Shown: positions 6,273 through 13,880, counted from the stretch's first letter. The stretch: DNA of 15,245 bases from Alysiella sp. (GCF_030525755.1 NZ_JAUNEC010000042.1:1-15245); one strand, 5' to 3'. A program made the numbers and translations. The notes: generated by a model from the sequence alone, not told the origin.

Positions 6273-7217
6273 TCACAAACTTTCATTTTCATGCGTATTT
6301 ATCCGAGTTACCATCATCTCCCGAAAACATTCAATTAAACTGGACAACAATTCATCGTTTTCATCTTGACCGCGCCAAATCATGCCCACCGCCCCTGCCA
6401 CAATACCCAAAGGCAGATTCAATTCGGTCAGCAAACCGCGCCCAATAAAATGCTCGGCAACGCTTTTTGATGCCACCGACAGCATGTCGCTGTTTTGCAG
6501 TAGCCACAAATTCGCCACTTGCGATGTGGATTTGATGCGGTAAACAGGTGGACGTTTGCCTGCTGCGGTTAGTGCATTGTCCAAGCGACTGCGAATGGGT
6601 GTGCCTGATGGCCAAATCACCCATTCATAATCTTCCAAATCTTGCCAATCTAAATGGCTTTTGTTTGCCAATGGGTGTTCTTGTCGTGCCACAATGCAAA
6701 TGGGGTCGCGATAGAGTAATTCACTTTTCATATTGACATCAGGCGTGTAATTATCCAAACGCCCCACCAGCAAATCCAATTTACCCAATTTCAATCTTTC
6801 CAACAAAAAATCCATTGTGCCTTCTTGAATTTCCACATAAACATGGTTTTTGTTTGCCAAAAACCGTAACACCGTTTCAGGTACAAAACGTGGGGCTGTG
6901 GCTGGCGACATACCTATGACCAAAGTGCGACTTACGCCTGCGCGAATGTCGTCCAAATCCTGTTGGGTACGTTCAGCGGCGGTTAAAATGCGCTGTGCGT
7001 GCAGCAGCAATACTTGTCCCGCATGGGTGGGCGTTACCCCTTTGGCGTGGCGTGCAAACAGTTCATGCCCCACATCGTCTTCCAATTCTTTCAACCAGCG
7101 TGATAGGGCTGGCTGTGTCATATTGGCTTTGCGTGCGGTTTCGCTTAAATTGCCTGTTTCTGCCAACACCAGCAACAGGCGCAATTGTTTCAATTTCAGT
7201 CGTTTTGCCCACTTCAT
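6273..7217 (-). CDS. LysR-family transcriptional regulator, probable regulator of the gentisate cluster
   Basis: A 314-aa LysR-type DNA-binding protein. The N-terminal winged helix-turn-helix spans about residues 9-66 (LSETARKANMTQPALSRWLK at 24-43 is the helix-turn-helix core). A linker helix and a periplasmic-binding-like effector domain follow (about 95-300, with VIGMSPATAPRFVPETVLRF at its start). The effector cannot be read from sequence. An aromatic acid such as 3-hydroxybenzoate or gentisate is likely because the gene is divergent from nagL, with 107 bp between start codons, the normal arrangement for a LysR regulator and its target operon. A good promoter and an overlapping dyad suggest autoregulation. 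The stop TGA is at 6273-6275. Confidence 0.93.
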   Translation of the reverse strand: MKWAKRLKLKQLRLLLVLAETGNLSETARKANMTQPALSRWLKELEDDVGHELFARHAKGVTPTHAGQVLLLHAQRILTAAERTQQDLDDIRAGVSRTLVIGMSPATAPRFVPETVLRFLANKNHVYVEIQEGTMDFLLERLKLGKLDLLVGRLDNYTPDVNMKSELLYRDPICIVARQEHPLANKSHLDWQDLEDYEWVIWPSGTPIRSRLDNALTAAGKRPPVYRIKSTSQVANLWLLQNSDMLSVASKSVAEHFIGRGLLTELNLPLGIVAGAVGMIWRGQDENDELLSSLIECFREMMVTRINTHENESL

Positions 7218-7240
7218 ATCATGTCTTTTTTGTTATGGAT

Positions 7241-7256
7241 TGATAAGGTTTAATCA
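7241..7256. promoter_or_regulatory. Candidate LysR operator
   Basis: The dyad TGAT-N8-ATCA lies in the divergent region and includes a T-N11-A spacing from T7240. It abuts the regulator's -10 box and covers its likely start site, as expected for an autorepressing LysR site that also activates the divergent operon. Confidence 0.45.
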
Positions 7257-7283
7257 TTATACAGATATGAACTTTTTCATCAA
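7256..7283 (-). promoter_or_regulatory. Promoter of the LysR gene
   Basis: Minus-strand TTGATG (7278-7283), a 16-bp spacer, TATAAT (7256-7261). Transcription would start near 7249, 32 nt before the ATG. On the plus strand only a weak promoter for nagL is visible (AATAAT at 7282-7287 with no good -35), which fits an activator-dependent operon. Confidence 0.65.
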
Positions 7284-7324
7284 TAATCATGCATCAACCG
7301 CAAACAGCAGCGCAAAGGAACAAA

Positions 7325-7972
7325 ATGCAGCTATACAGTTTTTTCAACAGTTCCACGTCTTATCGTGTTCGCATTGCTTTGGCAATCAAGGGTTTGGACT
7401 ACCATTATCATGGCATCAACATTCGCATTGGCGAGCAAAATTCGGCAGATTATGTGCAAATCAATCCCAGCAAAGGCGTGCCTGTTTTGATTGATGATGC
7501 CCATGATTTTCAACTCAATCAATCTTTGGCGATTATTGAATATTTGGACGAGCTGTTTCCCAATCCGCCCTTGCTGCCTGAAAACCCAAAATGCCGCGCC
7601 CAAATTCGTGCATTTGCCCACGGTATTGCCTGCGATATGCACCCCATCAACAATTTGCGCGTGCTGAAATATTTGCAGACACAATTGAATGTGAGCGATG
7701 AACAAAAAACACAATGGTATCAACATTGGATTGCCGAAGGATTTCAGGCTGCCGAACAAACTTTGGCACAACGTGAATCCACGCCATTTTGTTTTGGCAA
7801 TGAACCCTCTTTAGCAGACATTTGCCTTGTGCCACAAATGGCAAATGCCGAGCGTTTTGGTTGTGATTTAACGCCCTATCCACGATTGAATGCGGTTTAT
7901 CAACATTGTTTGCAACACCCCGCATTTATTGCCGCACAACCCAATCAACAACCCGATTTTCAGGCTGCCTGA
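7325..7972 (+). CDS. nagL: Maleylpyruvate isomerase, glutathione-dependent (zeta-GST family)
   Basis: Isomerises maleylpyruvate, the ring-cleavage product of gentisate, to fumarylpyruvate using glutathione. The 215-aa protein has a thioredoxin-like N-terminal domain with SSTSYRVRIAL (9-19), GVPVLID (51-57) and the glutathione-contact region QSLAIIEYL (66-74). A helical C-terminal domain follows, with CDMHPINNLR (103-112) and LADICLVPQ (163-171). HPINN is a mark of the maleylpyruvate/maleylacetoacetate isomerases. I prefer maleylpyruvate because gentisate dioxygenase and fumarylpyruvate hydrolase are in the same operon. The start at 7325 has AAAGGAAC upstream; the in-frame ATG at 7289 does not. 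The residue before SST is Asn8 where relatives usually have Arg. The final codons and the TGA stop lie inside a DNA uptake sequence. First gene of the plus-strand cluster. Confidence 0.9.
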   Translation: MQLYSFFNSSTSYRVRIALAIKGLDYHYHGINIRIGEQNSADYVQINPSKGVPVLIDDAHDFQLNQSLAIIEYLDELFPNPPLLPENPKCRAQIRAFAHGIACDMHPINNLRVLKYLQTQLNVSDEQKTQWYQHWIAEGFQAAEQTLAQRESTPFCFGNEPSLADICLVPQMANAERFGCDLTPYPRLNAVYQHCLQHPAFIAAQPNQQPDFQAA

Positions 7973-7973
7973 A
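7959..7973. repeat. DNA uptake sequence supplying the nagL stop codon
   Basis: TTCAGGCTGCCTGAA. The reading frame Gln-Ala-Ala-stop ends nagL inside the repeat. Confidence 0.9.
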
Positions 7974-8002
7974 ACCCAATTGACAAACAAAAGGAATACA
8001 TC

Positions 8003-9196
8003 ATGAATGACAAAAACAATAAAATCATCATCATAGGTGGTGGCATTGGTGGCTTGGCTACTGCTTTGGCATTGGTGCAGCAAAACATTGAAGTGTTGCT
8101 GTTGGAACAAGCGGAAAAAATTGGCGAAATTGGTGCAGGCATTCAGTTGGGACCAAACGCTTATGCGGCTTTGGACGCTTTGGGCGTGGGGCAAGCCGCG
8201 CGCGCCCGTTCGGTTTTTGTGGACAGCTTAACCATGATGGACGCCACCAACTTAAACCAAGTCGCACAAATGCAAGTGGGCGAGTCATTCCGCCAGCGTT
8301 TTGGTAACCCATATGGCGTGATTCATCGTGCCGACATTCATTTATCCATTTTGGAAGCGGTGGAAAAACATCCACTTATCACTTTCAAAACTGCCACACG
8401 CGTTACCAAAATTGAACAACATGATGATGGTGTTACCGTTGAAGACCAACACGGCAACCTTTTTCAGGCAGCCGCATTGATTGGTGCAGATGGTGTGAAA
8501 TCAGTGGTGCGCGAACATTTACTGGGTGATGCACCCCGTGTTTCAGGGCACGTTGTTTATCGCGCGGTGGTGGAAAAAGAAGAAATGCCCGAAGATTTAC
8601 GCATCAATGGCCCAATGTTGTGGGCAGGCCCGAATTGCCATTTGGTGCATTACCCTTTGCGTGGTGGTCAGCAATACAACTTGGTGGTAACGTTCCACAG
8701 CCGCGAGCAAGAAGAATGGGGCGTGAAAGAAGGCTCACAAGCAGAAGTATTGTCCTACTTTGAAGGCATACACGACAGCCCACGCCGATTGTTGTCATTG
8801 CCAAAATCGTGGAAACGCTGGGCAACTGCCGACCGTCAGCCCACGCTTACCTGGGGTTCAGGCTGTGCCACTTTATTGGGCGATGCGGCACACCCTTTAA
8901 TGCAATATTTGGCACAAGGCGCGTGCATGGCATTGGAAGATGCAGTGGTTTTGGGTAAATGCCTTGACCAAGCCAACGGCGATTTTCAGGCAGCCTTTCG
9001 CCGCTACGAGCAAATCCGTATTCCACGCACCGCGCGTGTGGTGTTGCTGACACGCGAAATGGGGCGGATTTATCACGCACATGGTGCAGAACGTTTGGTG
9101 CGCAATCAAATGTGGAAAAACCGCTCACAAGAACGCTTTTACGATGCTGTTGAATGGCTTTATGGCTGGAATGCCAATAACTGCTTGGACGAATAA
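8003..9196 (+). CDS. nagX: 3-hydroxybenzoate 6-monooxygenase (FAD, class A)
   Basis: Converts 3-hydroxybenzoate to gentisate with NADH and O2. The 397-aa product has the three group A flavoprotein motifs: GGGIGG (12-17) for FAD, the DG motif GADGVKSVVR (161-170) and the GD motif GDAAHPLMQYLAQG (293-306). MQYLAQGA and the C-terminus FYDAVEWLYGWNANNCL are typical of 3-hydroxybenzoate 6-hydroxylases rather than salicylate 1-hydroxylases. His213, Tyr217 and Gln301 fall where I remember active-site residues in the Rhodococcus enzyme. This makes the assignment good but not certain against close salicylate or 6-hydroxynicotinate enzymes. AAAGGAA precedes the ATG, 30 nt after nagL. Two segments (NLFQAAA and DFQAAFRR) coincide with degenerate or exact uptake sequences. 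Confidence 0.88.
   Translation: MNDKNNKIIIIGGGIGGLATALALVQQNIEVLLLEQAEKIGEIGAGIQLGPNAYAALDALGVGQAARARSVFVDSLTMMDATNLNQVAQMQVGESFRQRFGNPYGVIHRADIHLSILEAVEKHPLITFKTATRVTKIEQHDDGVTVEDQHGNLFQAAALIGADGVKSVVREHLLGDAPRVSGHVVYRAVVEKEEMPEDLRINGPMLWAGPNCHLVHYPLRGGQQYNLVVTFHSREQEEWGVKEGSQAEVLSYFEGIHDSPRRLLSLPKSWKRWATADRQPTLTWGSGCATLLGDAAHPLMQYLAQGACMALEDAVVLGKCLDQANGDFQAAFRRYEQIRIPRTARVVLLTREMGRIYHAHGAERLVRNQMWKNRSQERFYDAVEWLYGWNANNCLDE
8985..8996 (-). repeat. DNA uptake sequence, one-sided, inside nagX
   Basis: AGGCTGCCTGAA on the minus strand. In the sense frame it lies in Asp-Phe-Gln-Ala-Ala-Phe (residues 327-332). Confidence 0.88.
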
Positions 9197-9198
9197 CA

Positions 9199-9213
9199 TT
9201 CAGGCTGCCTGAA
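9199..9213. repeat. DNA uptake sequence, palindromic 15-mer
   Basis: TTCAGGCTGCCTGAA in the nagX-nagI spacer, directly after the nagX stop. Confidence 0.9.
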
Positions 9214-9244
9214 AACACATTTTATTAACCAACGGAGCAAAATC

Positions 9245-10270
9245 ATGAGCCAATTGGCAACCCTAAACGATTTACCCCAAGACTACCGCGATGAATTGCA
9301 AGCCAACAATCTCGTTCCTCTGTGGCCGAATATGCGTGCGGTTTTGCCGCATGGCGTGCCGTCTCGCCGTACCCACAACACCATTTGGCGATATGAAGAT
9401 GTGCGCCCCTTGCTCTTGCAGGCTGGCGAACTCACGCCCATTGAAAAAGCCGAACGCCGCGTATTGGTTTTGGCAAATCGCGGACACGGCTTGGAAAACA
9501 TGCAAGCCACGCCCAGCATTTATTTGGGTTTGCAACTGATTTTACCTAACGAAACCGCACCCAATCATCGCCACACGCCCAGTGCAATGCGGATTATTGT
9601 AGAGGGCGAAGGCGCATACACCACCGTAAACGGCGAACCCTGTCGCATGGAACGTGGCGATTTGATTTTAACCCCATCAGGCATGTGGCACGAACACCGA
9701 CACGAAGGCACAGAACCCATTGTTTGGTTAGATGTTTTGGATTTGCCCCTGATTTATCAACTGGAAGGCTCATGGGCAACCGAAGGCGAACCGCAAGTTC
9801 TGCATCACGAACGCGACAAATCCTTTGCCGAATACAGCGCGTGCGGCATCGTGCCAAACAATGGTTTCCAACGCAATGGCAGCCAAGTGCCGATGTTGCG
9901 CTACCCATGGTCTAAAACCAAAAGCTGCCTGCAAGAAATGGCAGCCGACAGCCAAGAAAATCTCTTGCAAATCAGCTATGTCAATCCCGAAAACGGCAAA
10001 AGCCTGTTCCCAAGCATCGGTTTTGGCGCGATGATGTTACGCGCGGGAACAAGCGTTACCCTGCCCAAACGCACCACCGCTTGCGTGTTCCATGCCATAG
10101 ATGGACAAGGCTGCCTGAAAGTAGATGACGAAACAATCACATGGCAAGCCAAAGACACATTCTGCGCGCGCGGTTACAGCGAAATGATTTTAAGCAACAC
10201 AGGCAGTGAAGACGCATTTTTGATTACCGCCGATGAATCGCCCTTACACGATTATTTGCGTATTTTTTGA
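9245..10270 (+). CDS. nagI: Gentisate 1,2-dioxygenase
   Basis: An Fe(II) extradiol-type dioxygenase of the bicupin superfamily that opens gentisate between C1 and C2 to give maleylpyruvate. The 341-aa length is typical. The N-terminal cupin has the metal ligands His108 and His110 (PNHRHTPSAMR) and His149 (GMWHEH); the spacing of 2 and 39 residues matches the known enzymes. The segment IVEGEGAYTTVNGE (118-131) and LILTPSG (140-146) are also family hallmarks. The C-terminal cupin (about 240-330) lacks a His triad, as is usual. CGGAG precedes the ATG. It lies between the monooxygenase that makes its substrate and the hydrolase two steps later. GCLK (about residues 288-291) is encoded by an uptake sequence. 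Confidence 0.95.
   Translation: MSQLATLNDLPQDYRDELQANNLVPLWPNMRAVLPHGVPSRRTHNTIWRYEDVRPLLLQAGELTPIEKAERRVLVLANRGHGLENMQATPSIYLGLQLILPNETAPNHRHTPSAMRIIVEGEGAYTTVNGEPCRMERGDLILTPSGMWHEHRHEGTEPIVWLDVLDLPLIYQLEGSWATEGEPQVLHHERDKSFAEYSACGIVPNNGFQRNGSQVPMLRYPWSKTKSCLQEMAADSQENLLQISYVNPENGKSLFPSIGFGAMMLRAGTSVTLPKRTTACVFHAIDGQGCLKVDDETITWQAKDTFCARGYSEMILSNTGSEDAFLITADESPLHDYLRIF
10108..10119 (+). repeat. DNA uptake sequence, one-sided, inside nagI
   Basis: AGGCTGCCTGAA encodes Gly-Cys-Leu-Lys in the C-terminal cupin. Confidence 0.88.
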
Positions 10271-10271
10271 T

Positions 10272-10286
10272 TTCAGGCAGCCTGAA
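10272..10286. repeat. DNA uptake sequence, palindromic 15-mer
   Basis: TTCAGGCAGCCTGAA begins 2 nt after the nagI stop. Confidence 0.9.
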
Positions 10287-10328
10287 ATCGCCCATCAACC
10301 CCAAATTTGAACAAAAGGACTGTTTAAA

Positions 10329-11024
10329 ATGACCCAAACCGTTTTCCCCATCAAAGCCCCCATTCTTGCCGATATTGCAGGCAGCCAAGACAAATTCCCC
10401 ATCAACCGCATTTTTTGCGTGGGGCGCAACTACCACGCCCATGCTGCCGAAATGGGCGTATCGGTGGACAAAAACACCCAAGAGCCATTTTACTTTTTGA
10501 AAGATGCGTCTGCTTATGTGGCAAGCGGCAGCCAAATCCCCTATCCGCCCAAAACCGAAAATTTTCATTATGAAATGGAATTTGTGGTGGCAATTGGCAA
10601 AGATGGCTTTCAAGTTGCCCAAAGCGATGCCGACAGCCTGATTTATGGCTACGCTTGCGGTTTGGACATGACTCGCCGTGATTTACAACAAAAAGCCCGT
10701 GAAACTGGCAAACCTTGGGATTTGGGCAAAAACTTTGAACAATCTGCAGTTTTGTCGCCGATTGTGCGTGTGGACGAGTGCGGCATCATCAACGATGGCG
10801 CGATTAAATTGCGCGTCAATGACAAAACCGTGCAACAAGCCGATTTGAATTTACTGATTTGGAATGTGCGCGAAATCATTGCCCACTTATCGCAGTTTTA
10901 CCACTTACAGGCGGGCGATTTGATTTACACAGGCACGCCCGAAGGTGTGGGCGCAGTGAAATCGGGCGACAAATTACAAGGCTCAATTGCAGGTGTGGGC
11001 GAAATTGCATTGCACATTGCCTAA
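10329..11024 (+). CDS. nagK: Fumarylpyruvate hydrolase (FAH family)
   Basis: Cleaves fumarylpyruvate to fumarate and pyruvate, the last step of the gentisate route. The 231-aa product belongs to the fumarylacetoacetate hydrolase family. It shows CVGRNYHAHAAEMG (30-43), the metal ligands Glu82 and Glu84 in HYEMEFVV and Asp113 in GLDMTRRD, KPWDLGKNFE (128-137), and the late signature IYTGTPEGVG. The short form with a single catalytic domain fits NagK rather than the longer eukaryotic-type fumarylacetoacetase. AAAAGGAC precedes the ATG, 58 nt after nagI. Neighbouring nagL and nagI make fumarylpyruvate the probable substrate; other beta-diketones remain possible on sequence alone. Confidence 0.92.
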   Translation: MTQTVFPIKAPILADIAGSQDKFPINRIFCVGRNYHAHAAEMGVSVDKNTQEPFYFLKDASAYVASGSQIPYPPKTENFHYEMEFVVAIGKDGFQVAQSDADSLIYGYACGLDMTRRDLQQKARETGKPWDLGKNFEQSAVLSPIVRVDECGIINDGAIKLRVNDKTVQQADLNLLIWNVREIIAHLSQFYHLQAGDLIYTGTPEGVGAVKSGDKLQGSIAGVGEIALHIA

Positions 11025-11030
11025 TTTGCG

Positions 11031-11076
11031 TTTCAGGCAGCCTGAATGGATTATTGTGTAAAAAAGCTGCCTGAAA
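11031..11076 (+). repeat. Inverted pair of uptake sequences forming a long hairpin before the transporter genes
   Basis: TTTCAGGCAGC (11031-11041) is an exact inverted repeat of GCTGCCTGAAA (11066-11076), an 11-bp stem with a 24-nt loop. The left arm is part of a full palindromic uptake sequence (11032-11046); the right arm is a near copy. No T-run follows, so it is at most a weak terminator. It could lower transporter expression relative to the enzymes, or stabilise an upstream mRNA end. Confidence 0.7.
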
Positions 11077-11103
11077 GCCATTCACATTCAGGGGAACAAC
11101 ATC

Positions 11104-12069
11104 ATGAAAAAATGGACGGCATTATTATTGGCAAGTTTATTGGTGGCATCGGCACATGCCGAAATTTGGCGTTTGGGACACGTTACCCCGCCATCACACA
11201 TTTGGCACAAAGTATCGCTGCGTTTCAACGAAAACCTGCAAAAAGAAATGCAAAATCGCCATCAACTGAAAATTTACCCATTATCCAAACTGGGTGGTGA
11301 TGACCAAATGGTGCAATTGCTGCAATCGGGTGCAATTCAATTTGCGATTTTAACGGCAGGCAATTTATCCAACCGTTCCCCTTCTATGAATGCGTGGTTT
11401 CTGCCCTACACTTTTGACAATATGGAACAAGCCACAGCAGCCGTAAACAGCCCCGAAGCACGGCAACTTTTAGCCGAACTGGAACAACACAAATTGGTGG
11501 GTTTGGGCTACACATTGGCAGGTATGCGCCATGTGGTTACCACCCAACCCGTCAATCATCTAAACGATTTTCGCGGACAAAAAATCCGTTCCTTTCCCAA
11601 CCCATTGTTTAACCTGTGGTGGCGCAAATTGGACGCTGCACCCACAGCATTGGCAATCAGCGATGTAATGCCGTCTTTAACCACCAATTTGATTAACGGT
11701 GTTGATGCTGATTTGGACATTGTGGTGGGCATGAAAATGTATCATCAAGCCCCTTATTTAACACTGACCAATCACATGACTTTCCCTGGTGTGGTAGTGG
11801 TATCCAAACCTTGGTGGGACAAATTAAGCGAAACCGAACGCACCCAAATCCGCAAAGCCTTTGCCGAAGCAGAACAATGGGGCTCGGCACAGCAAAATCA
11901 ACAAGAAAAAAACAATATTGAAACCTTGAAAAAAGCAGGTGTTACCGTAAACGAACCCGATTATGCGGCTTTGAAAGCGGCAGGTCAGCCAATTGCAGAA
12001 GCATATGCCAGCAAGCACCCTTCTATGTTGGCGTTTTACCGCCGTTTTGCCAAACACACAAAGCAATAA
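11104..12069 (+). CDS. dctP: TRAP transporter substrate-binding protein (DctP type)
   Basis: The periplasmic receptor of a tripartite ATP-independent transporter. The 321-aa precursor has a Sec signal peptide ending ASAHA (cleavage about 19/20). The mature protein opens IWRLGHVTPPSHIWHKV. FRGQKIRSFPNPLFNLWW (156-173) carries the conserved Arg162 that usually pairs with the substrate carboxylate. ISDVMPSLTTNLINGVDADL (185-204) matches the late DctP signature. The ligand is therefore probably an organic acid. The enzymes upstream suggest 3-hydroxybenzoate or gentisate, but this is inference. AGGGGAA precedes the ATG. It is 79 nt after nagK and 12 nt before the Q subunit. Confidence 0.92.
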   Translation: MKKWTALLLASLLVASAHAEIWRLGHVTPPSHIWHKVSLRFNENLQKEMQNRHQLKIYPLSKLGGDDQMVQLLQSGAIQFAILTAGNLSNRSPSMNAWFLPYTFDNMEQATAAVNSPEARQLLAELEQHKLVGLGYTLAGMRHVVTTQPVNHLNDFRGQKIRSFPNPLFNLWWRKLDAAPTALAISDVMPSLTTNLINGVDADLDIVVGMKMYHQAPYLTLTNHMTFPGVVVVSKPWWDKLSETERTQIRKAFAEAEQWGSAQQNQQEKNNIETLKKAGVTVNEPDYAALKAAGQPIAEAYASKHPSMLAFYRRFAKHTKQ

Positions 12070-12081
12070 AGGAAAAGCATC

Positions 12082-12570
12082 ATGTTGAAAAAATTGGATA
12101 ATGGCATTGCCAAATTGGAATACATCATCATGATGTTGTTGATGTCGGCATTGATATTGATTTTGGTGGCACAGGTGGTGTTGCGTTATTTTTTTGCCAG
12201 CCCGATTTTTTGGGCAGAAGATGTGGCAGTGCAGATTTTGGCAATTTTGACTTGCGTGGGCATCAGCTATTTGATTTATGCCAATGACATGATTAAGGTG
12301 GATTTGCTCCACGCCTTGCTGCCTGAAAAAACCGCCTCCCTGCTCAAACGTGGGGTAAATATGGTGGCTTTATGGGTCATGTTGGTGGTGTGTTTTTATG
12401 CCGTTCAATGGGTTATGCTGCCTGAAAACCGTTTTGTGGTGTCTTCTACCACAGGTTTACCCAAGCAATACAATCATTTTTTAATGGTGGGCAGTTTTTT
12501 CCTGATGTCATGGCATTTATTGGTCAAAGTGCTTTGCCCCAACGCTGAACACCCCGAAAAACCGTCATAA
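12082..12570 (+). CDS. dctQ: TRAP transporter small permease (DctQ type)
   Basis: The small membrane subunit that joins the periplasmic receptor to the large permease. At 162 aa it has four predicted membrane helices (about 14-33, 47-66, 91-111 and 131-150). It carries the family segment VVLRYFFASPIFWAEDVA (32-49), where the aromatic-Ala-Glu-Asp stretch is characteristic. AAAGGAAAA precedes the ATG. Spacing of 12 nt to both dctP and dctM indicates tight coexpression. Confidence 0.93.
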   Translation: MLKKLDNGIAKLEYIIMMLLMSALILILVAQVVLRYFFASPIFWAEDVAVQILAILTCVGISYLIYANDMIKVDLLHALLPEKTASLLKRGVNMVALWVMLVVCFYAVQWVMLPENRFVVSSTTGLPKQYNHFLMVGSFFLMSWHLLVKVLCPNAEHPEKPS

Positions 12571-12582
12571 AGGATTTCAATC

Positions 12583-13857
12583 ATGCTGACTTTATCAGGA
12601 TTTTTTGCTGCCCTATTGATGGGTATGCCCATTTTCATTGTATTGTTGTTGGCGGCATTGCTGTTTATGTGGGAAAGCGGCAACCCTGTGCTTGCCAGCT
12701 CCATCATCATTCAAATGGACGGCACTTTAAGCCAAAGCGGATTATTGGCAATTCCCCTGTTTATGCTGGTGGGCGAATTGATGAACAAAGGCGGCTTAAC
12801 ACAAAGATTACTGGCTTGTGCCGATTTATTTGTGGGGCATTTTCGCGGTGGTTTGGCATATGTGAATTTGCTGACCAATGCGATGGCGGCATCTATTTTG
12901 GGGTCGGCAACCGCACAAATTTCCATTATGACGCAACTGATGGTGCCATCTATGGTGGAAAAAGGCTATGACAAAAATTTTTCGGCTGCTGTAACCATTG
13001 CAGGCGGCCTATTGGGACCAATTATTCCACCGTCTATGTTGATGATTATTTATGGTGTGATTGCGTATCAACCTGTATCGGCATTGTTTTTGGCAGGCAT
13101 TTTACCAGGTTTATTGATTGTGTTTGCATTTGCCACAGTCATTGCCTTAATCGGCTGGAAAACAGGCTTACCCAAAGGCGAAAAAATGCCACATCGCAAT
13201 ATGCGGGCTGATTTGTTGGCGGGTATTTTACCAGGTTGCATTCCTGTTTCTGTGATTGCCCTGATTATCACAGGCGTAATGACCCCAACCGAAGCAGGTG
13301 CAGTCGCAGCCGTTTTGTCTTTTTTGATTGGGCATTTTGCTTACAAAAGATTGAAATTTAAAGATTTGCCGCACATCATGGTACGCGTTGCCACAGGTAC
13401 AGCCGCCATTACCGCTTTGATTGCCACCGCATCGGTGTTTGGCTGGGCTTTGACATTTGAAGGCGTACCCGACAAATTGGTTACCCTGCTCACGAGCTTA
13501 ACCGATTCCAAAATCGCATTCATATTATTGGTTTATTTGTTGGTAATTGTGTTGGGTATGTTTTTGGAAAGCATCAGCGTGATGATTGTGATTGTGCCAT
13601 TGTTGCTGCCTGTGGTACGCAGCATGGGCATAGACCCCATTCATTTTGGCGTGATGATGAGTTTGGCAACTCTGGTCGGTTTGGTAACGCCACCTGTGGG
13701 ACCAGGTTTATTCATCGCCATGGCAAATTCACAAGTTAAAATGATGCCTTTGCTCCGCGCGATGATACCGTTTTTGCTGGCGATGTTTATGTGCATGATA
13801 TTGATTGCGCTCTTTCCCAGTTTATCGCTGTGGTTGCCAAATTCATTATTGAAATAA
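12583..13857 (+). CDS. dctM: TRAP transporter large permease (DctM type)
   Basis: The ion-coupled transport subunit in the inner membrane, normally driven by a sodium gradient. The 424-aa product is hydrophobic throughout (about 11-12 helices). It contains AIPLFMLVGELM (56-67), GSATAQIS (107-114), GPIIPPS (145-151), TPTEAGA (234-240) and TPPVGPG (369-375), all standard for DctM. AAAGGATTT precedes the ATG. It is the last gene of the cluster. I find no good intrinsic terminator behind it; a one-sided uptake sequence and a repeat element follow directly. Confidence 0.95.
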   Translation: MLTLSGFFAALLMGMPIFIVLLLAALLFMWESGNPVLASSIIIQMDGTLSQSGLLAIPLFMLVGELMNKGGLTQRLLACADLFVGHFRGGLAYVNLLTNAMAASILGSATAQISIMTQLMVPSMVEKGYDKNFSAAVTIAGGLLGPIIPPSMLMIIYGVIAYQPVSALFLAGILPGLLIVFAFATVIALIGWKTGLPKGEKMPHRNMRADLLAGILPGCIPVSVIALIITGVMTPTEAGAVAAVLSFLIGHFAYKRLKFKDLPHIMVRVATGTAAITALIATASVFGWALTFEGVPDKLVTLLTSLTDSKIAFILLVYLLVIVLGMFLESISVMIVIVPLLLPVVRSMGIDPIHFGVMMSLATLVGLVTPPVGPGLFIAMANSQVKMMPLLRAMIPFLLAMFMCMILIALFPSLSLWLPNSLLK

Positions 13858-13861
13858 CAAC

Positions 13862-13873
13862 AGGCTGCCTGAA
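13862..13873 (+). repeat. DNA uptake sequence, one-sided, after dctM
   Basis: AGGCTGCCTGAA, 4 nt beyond the dctM stop. Confidence 0.88.
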
Positions 13874-13880
13874 AACTTTT

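Noticed and set aside
7289..7324. Upstream in-frame ATG for nagL
   Set aside because: No ribosome site; the ATG at 7325 has AAAGGAAC at good spacing and matches the family N-terminus.
6850..7494. Plus-strand open frame of 214 codons across the divergent region
   Set aside because: It is antisense to the LysR gene and runs out of frame into nagL; no ribosome site and no recognisable motif.
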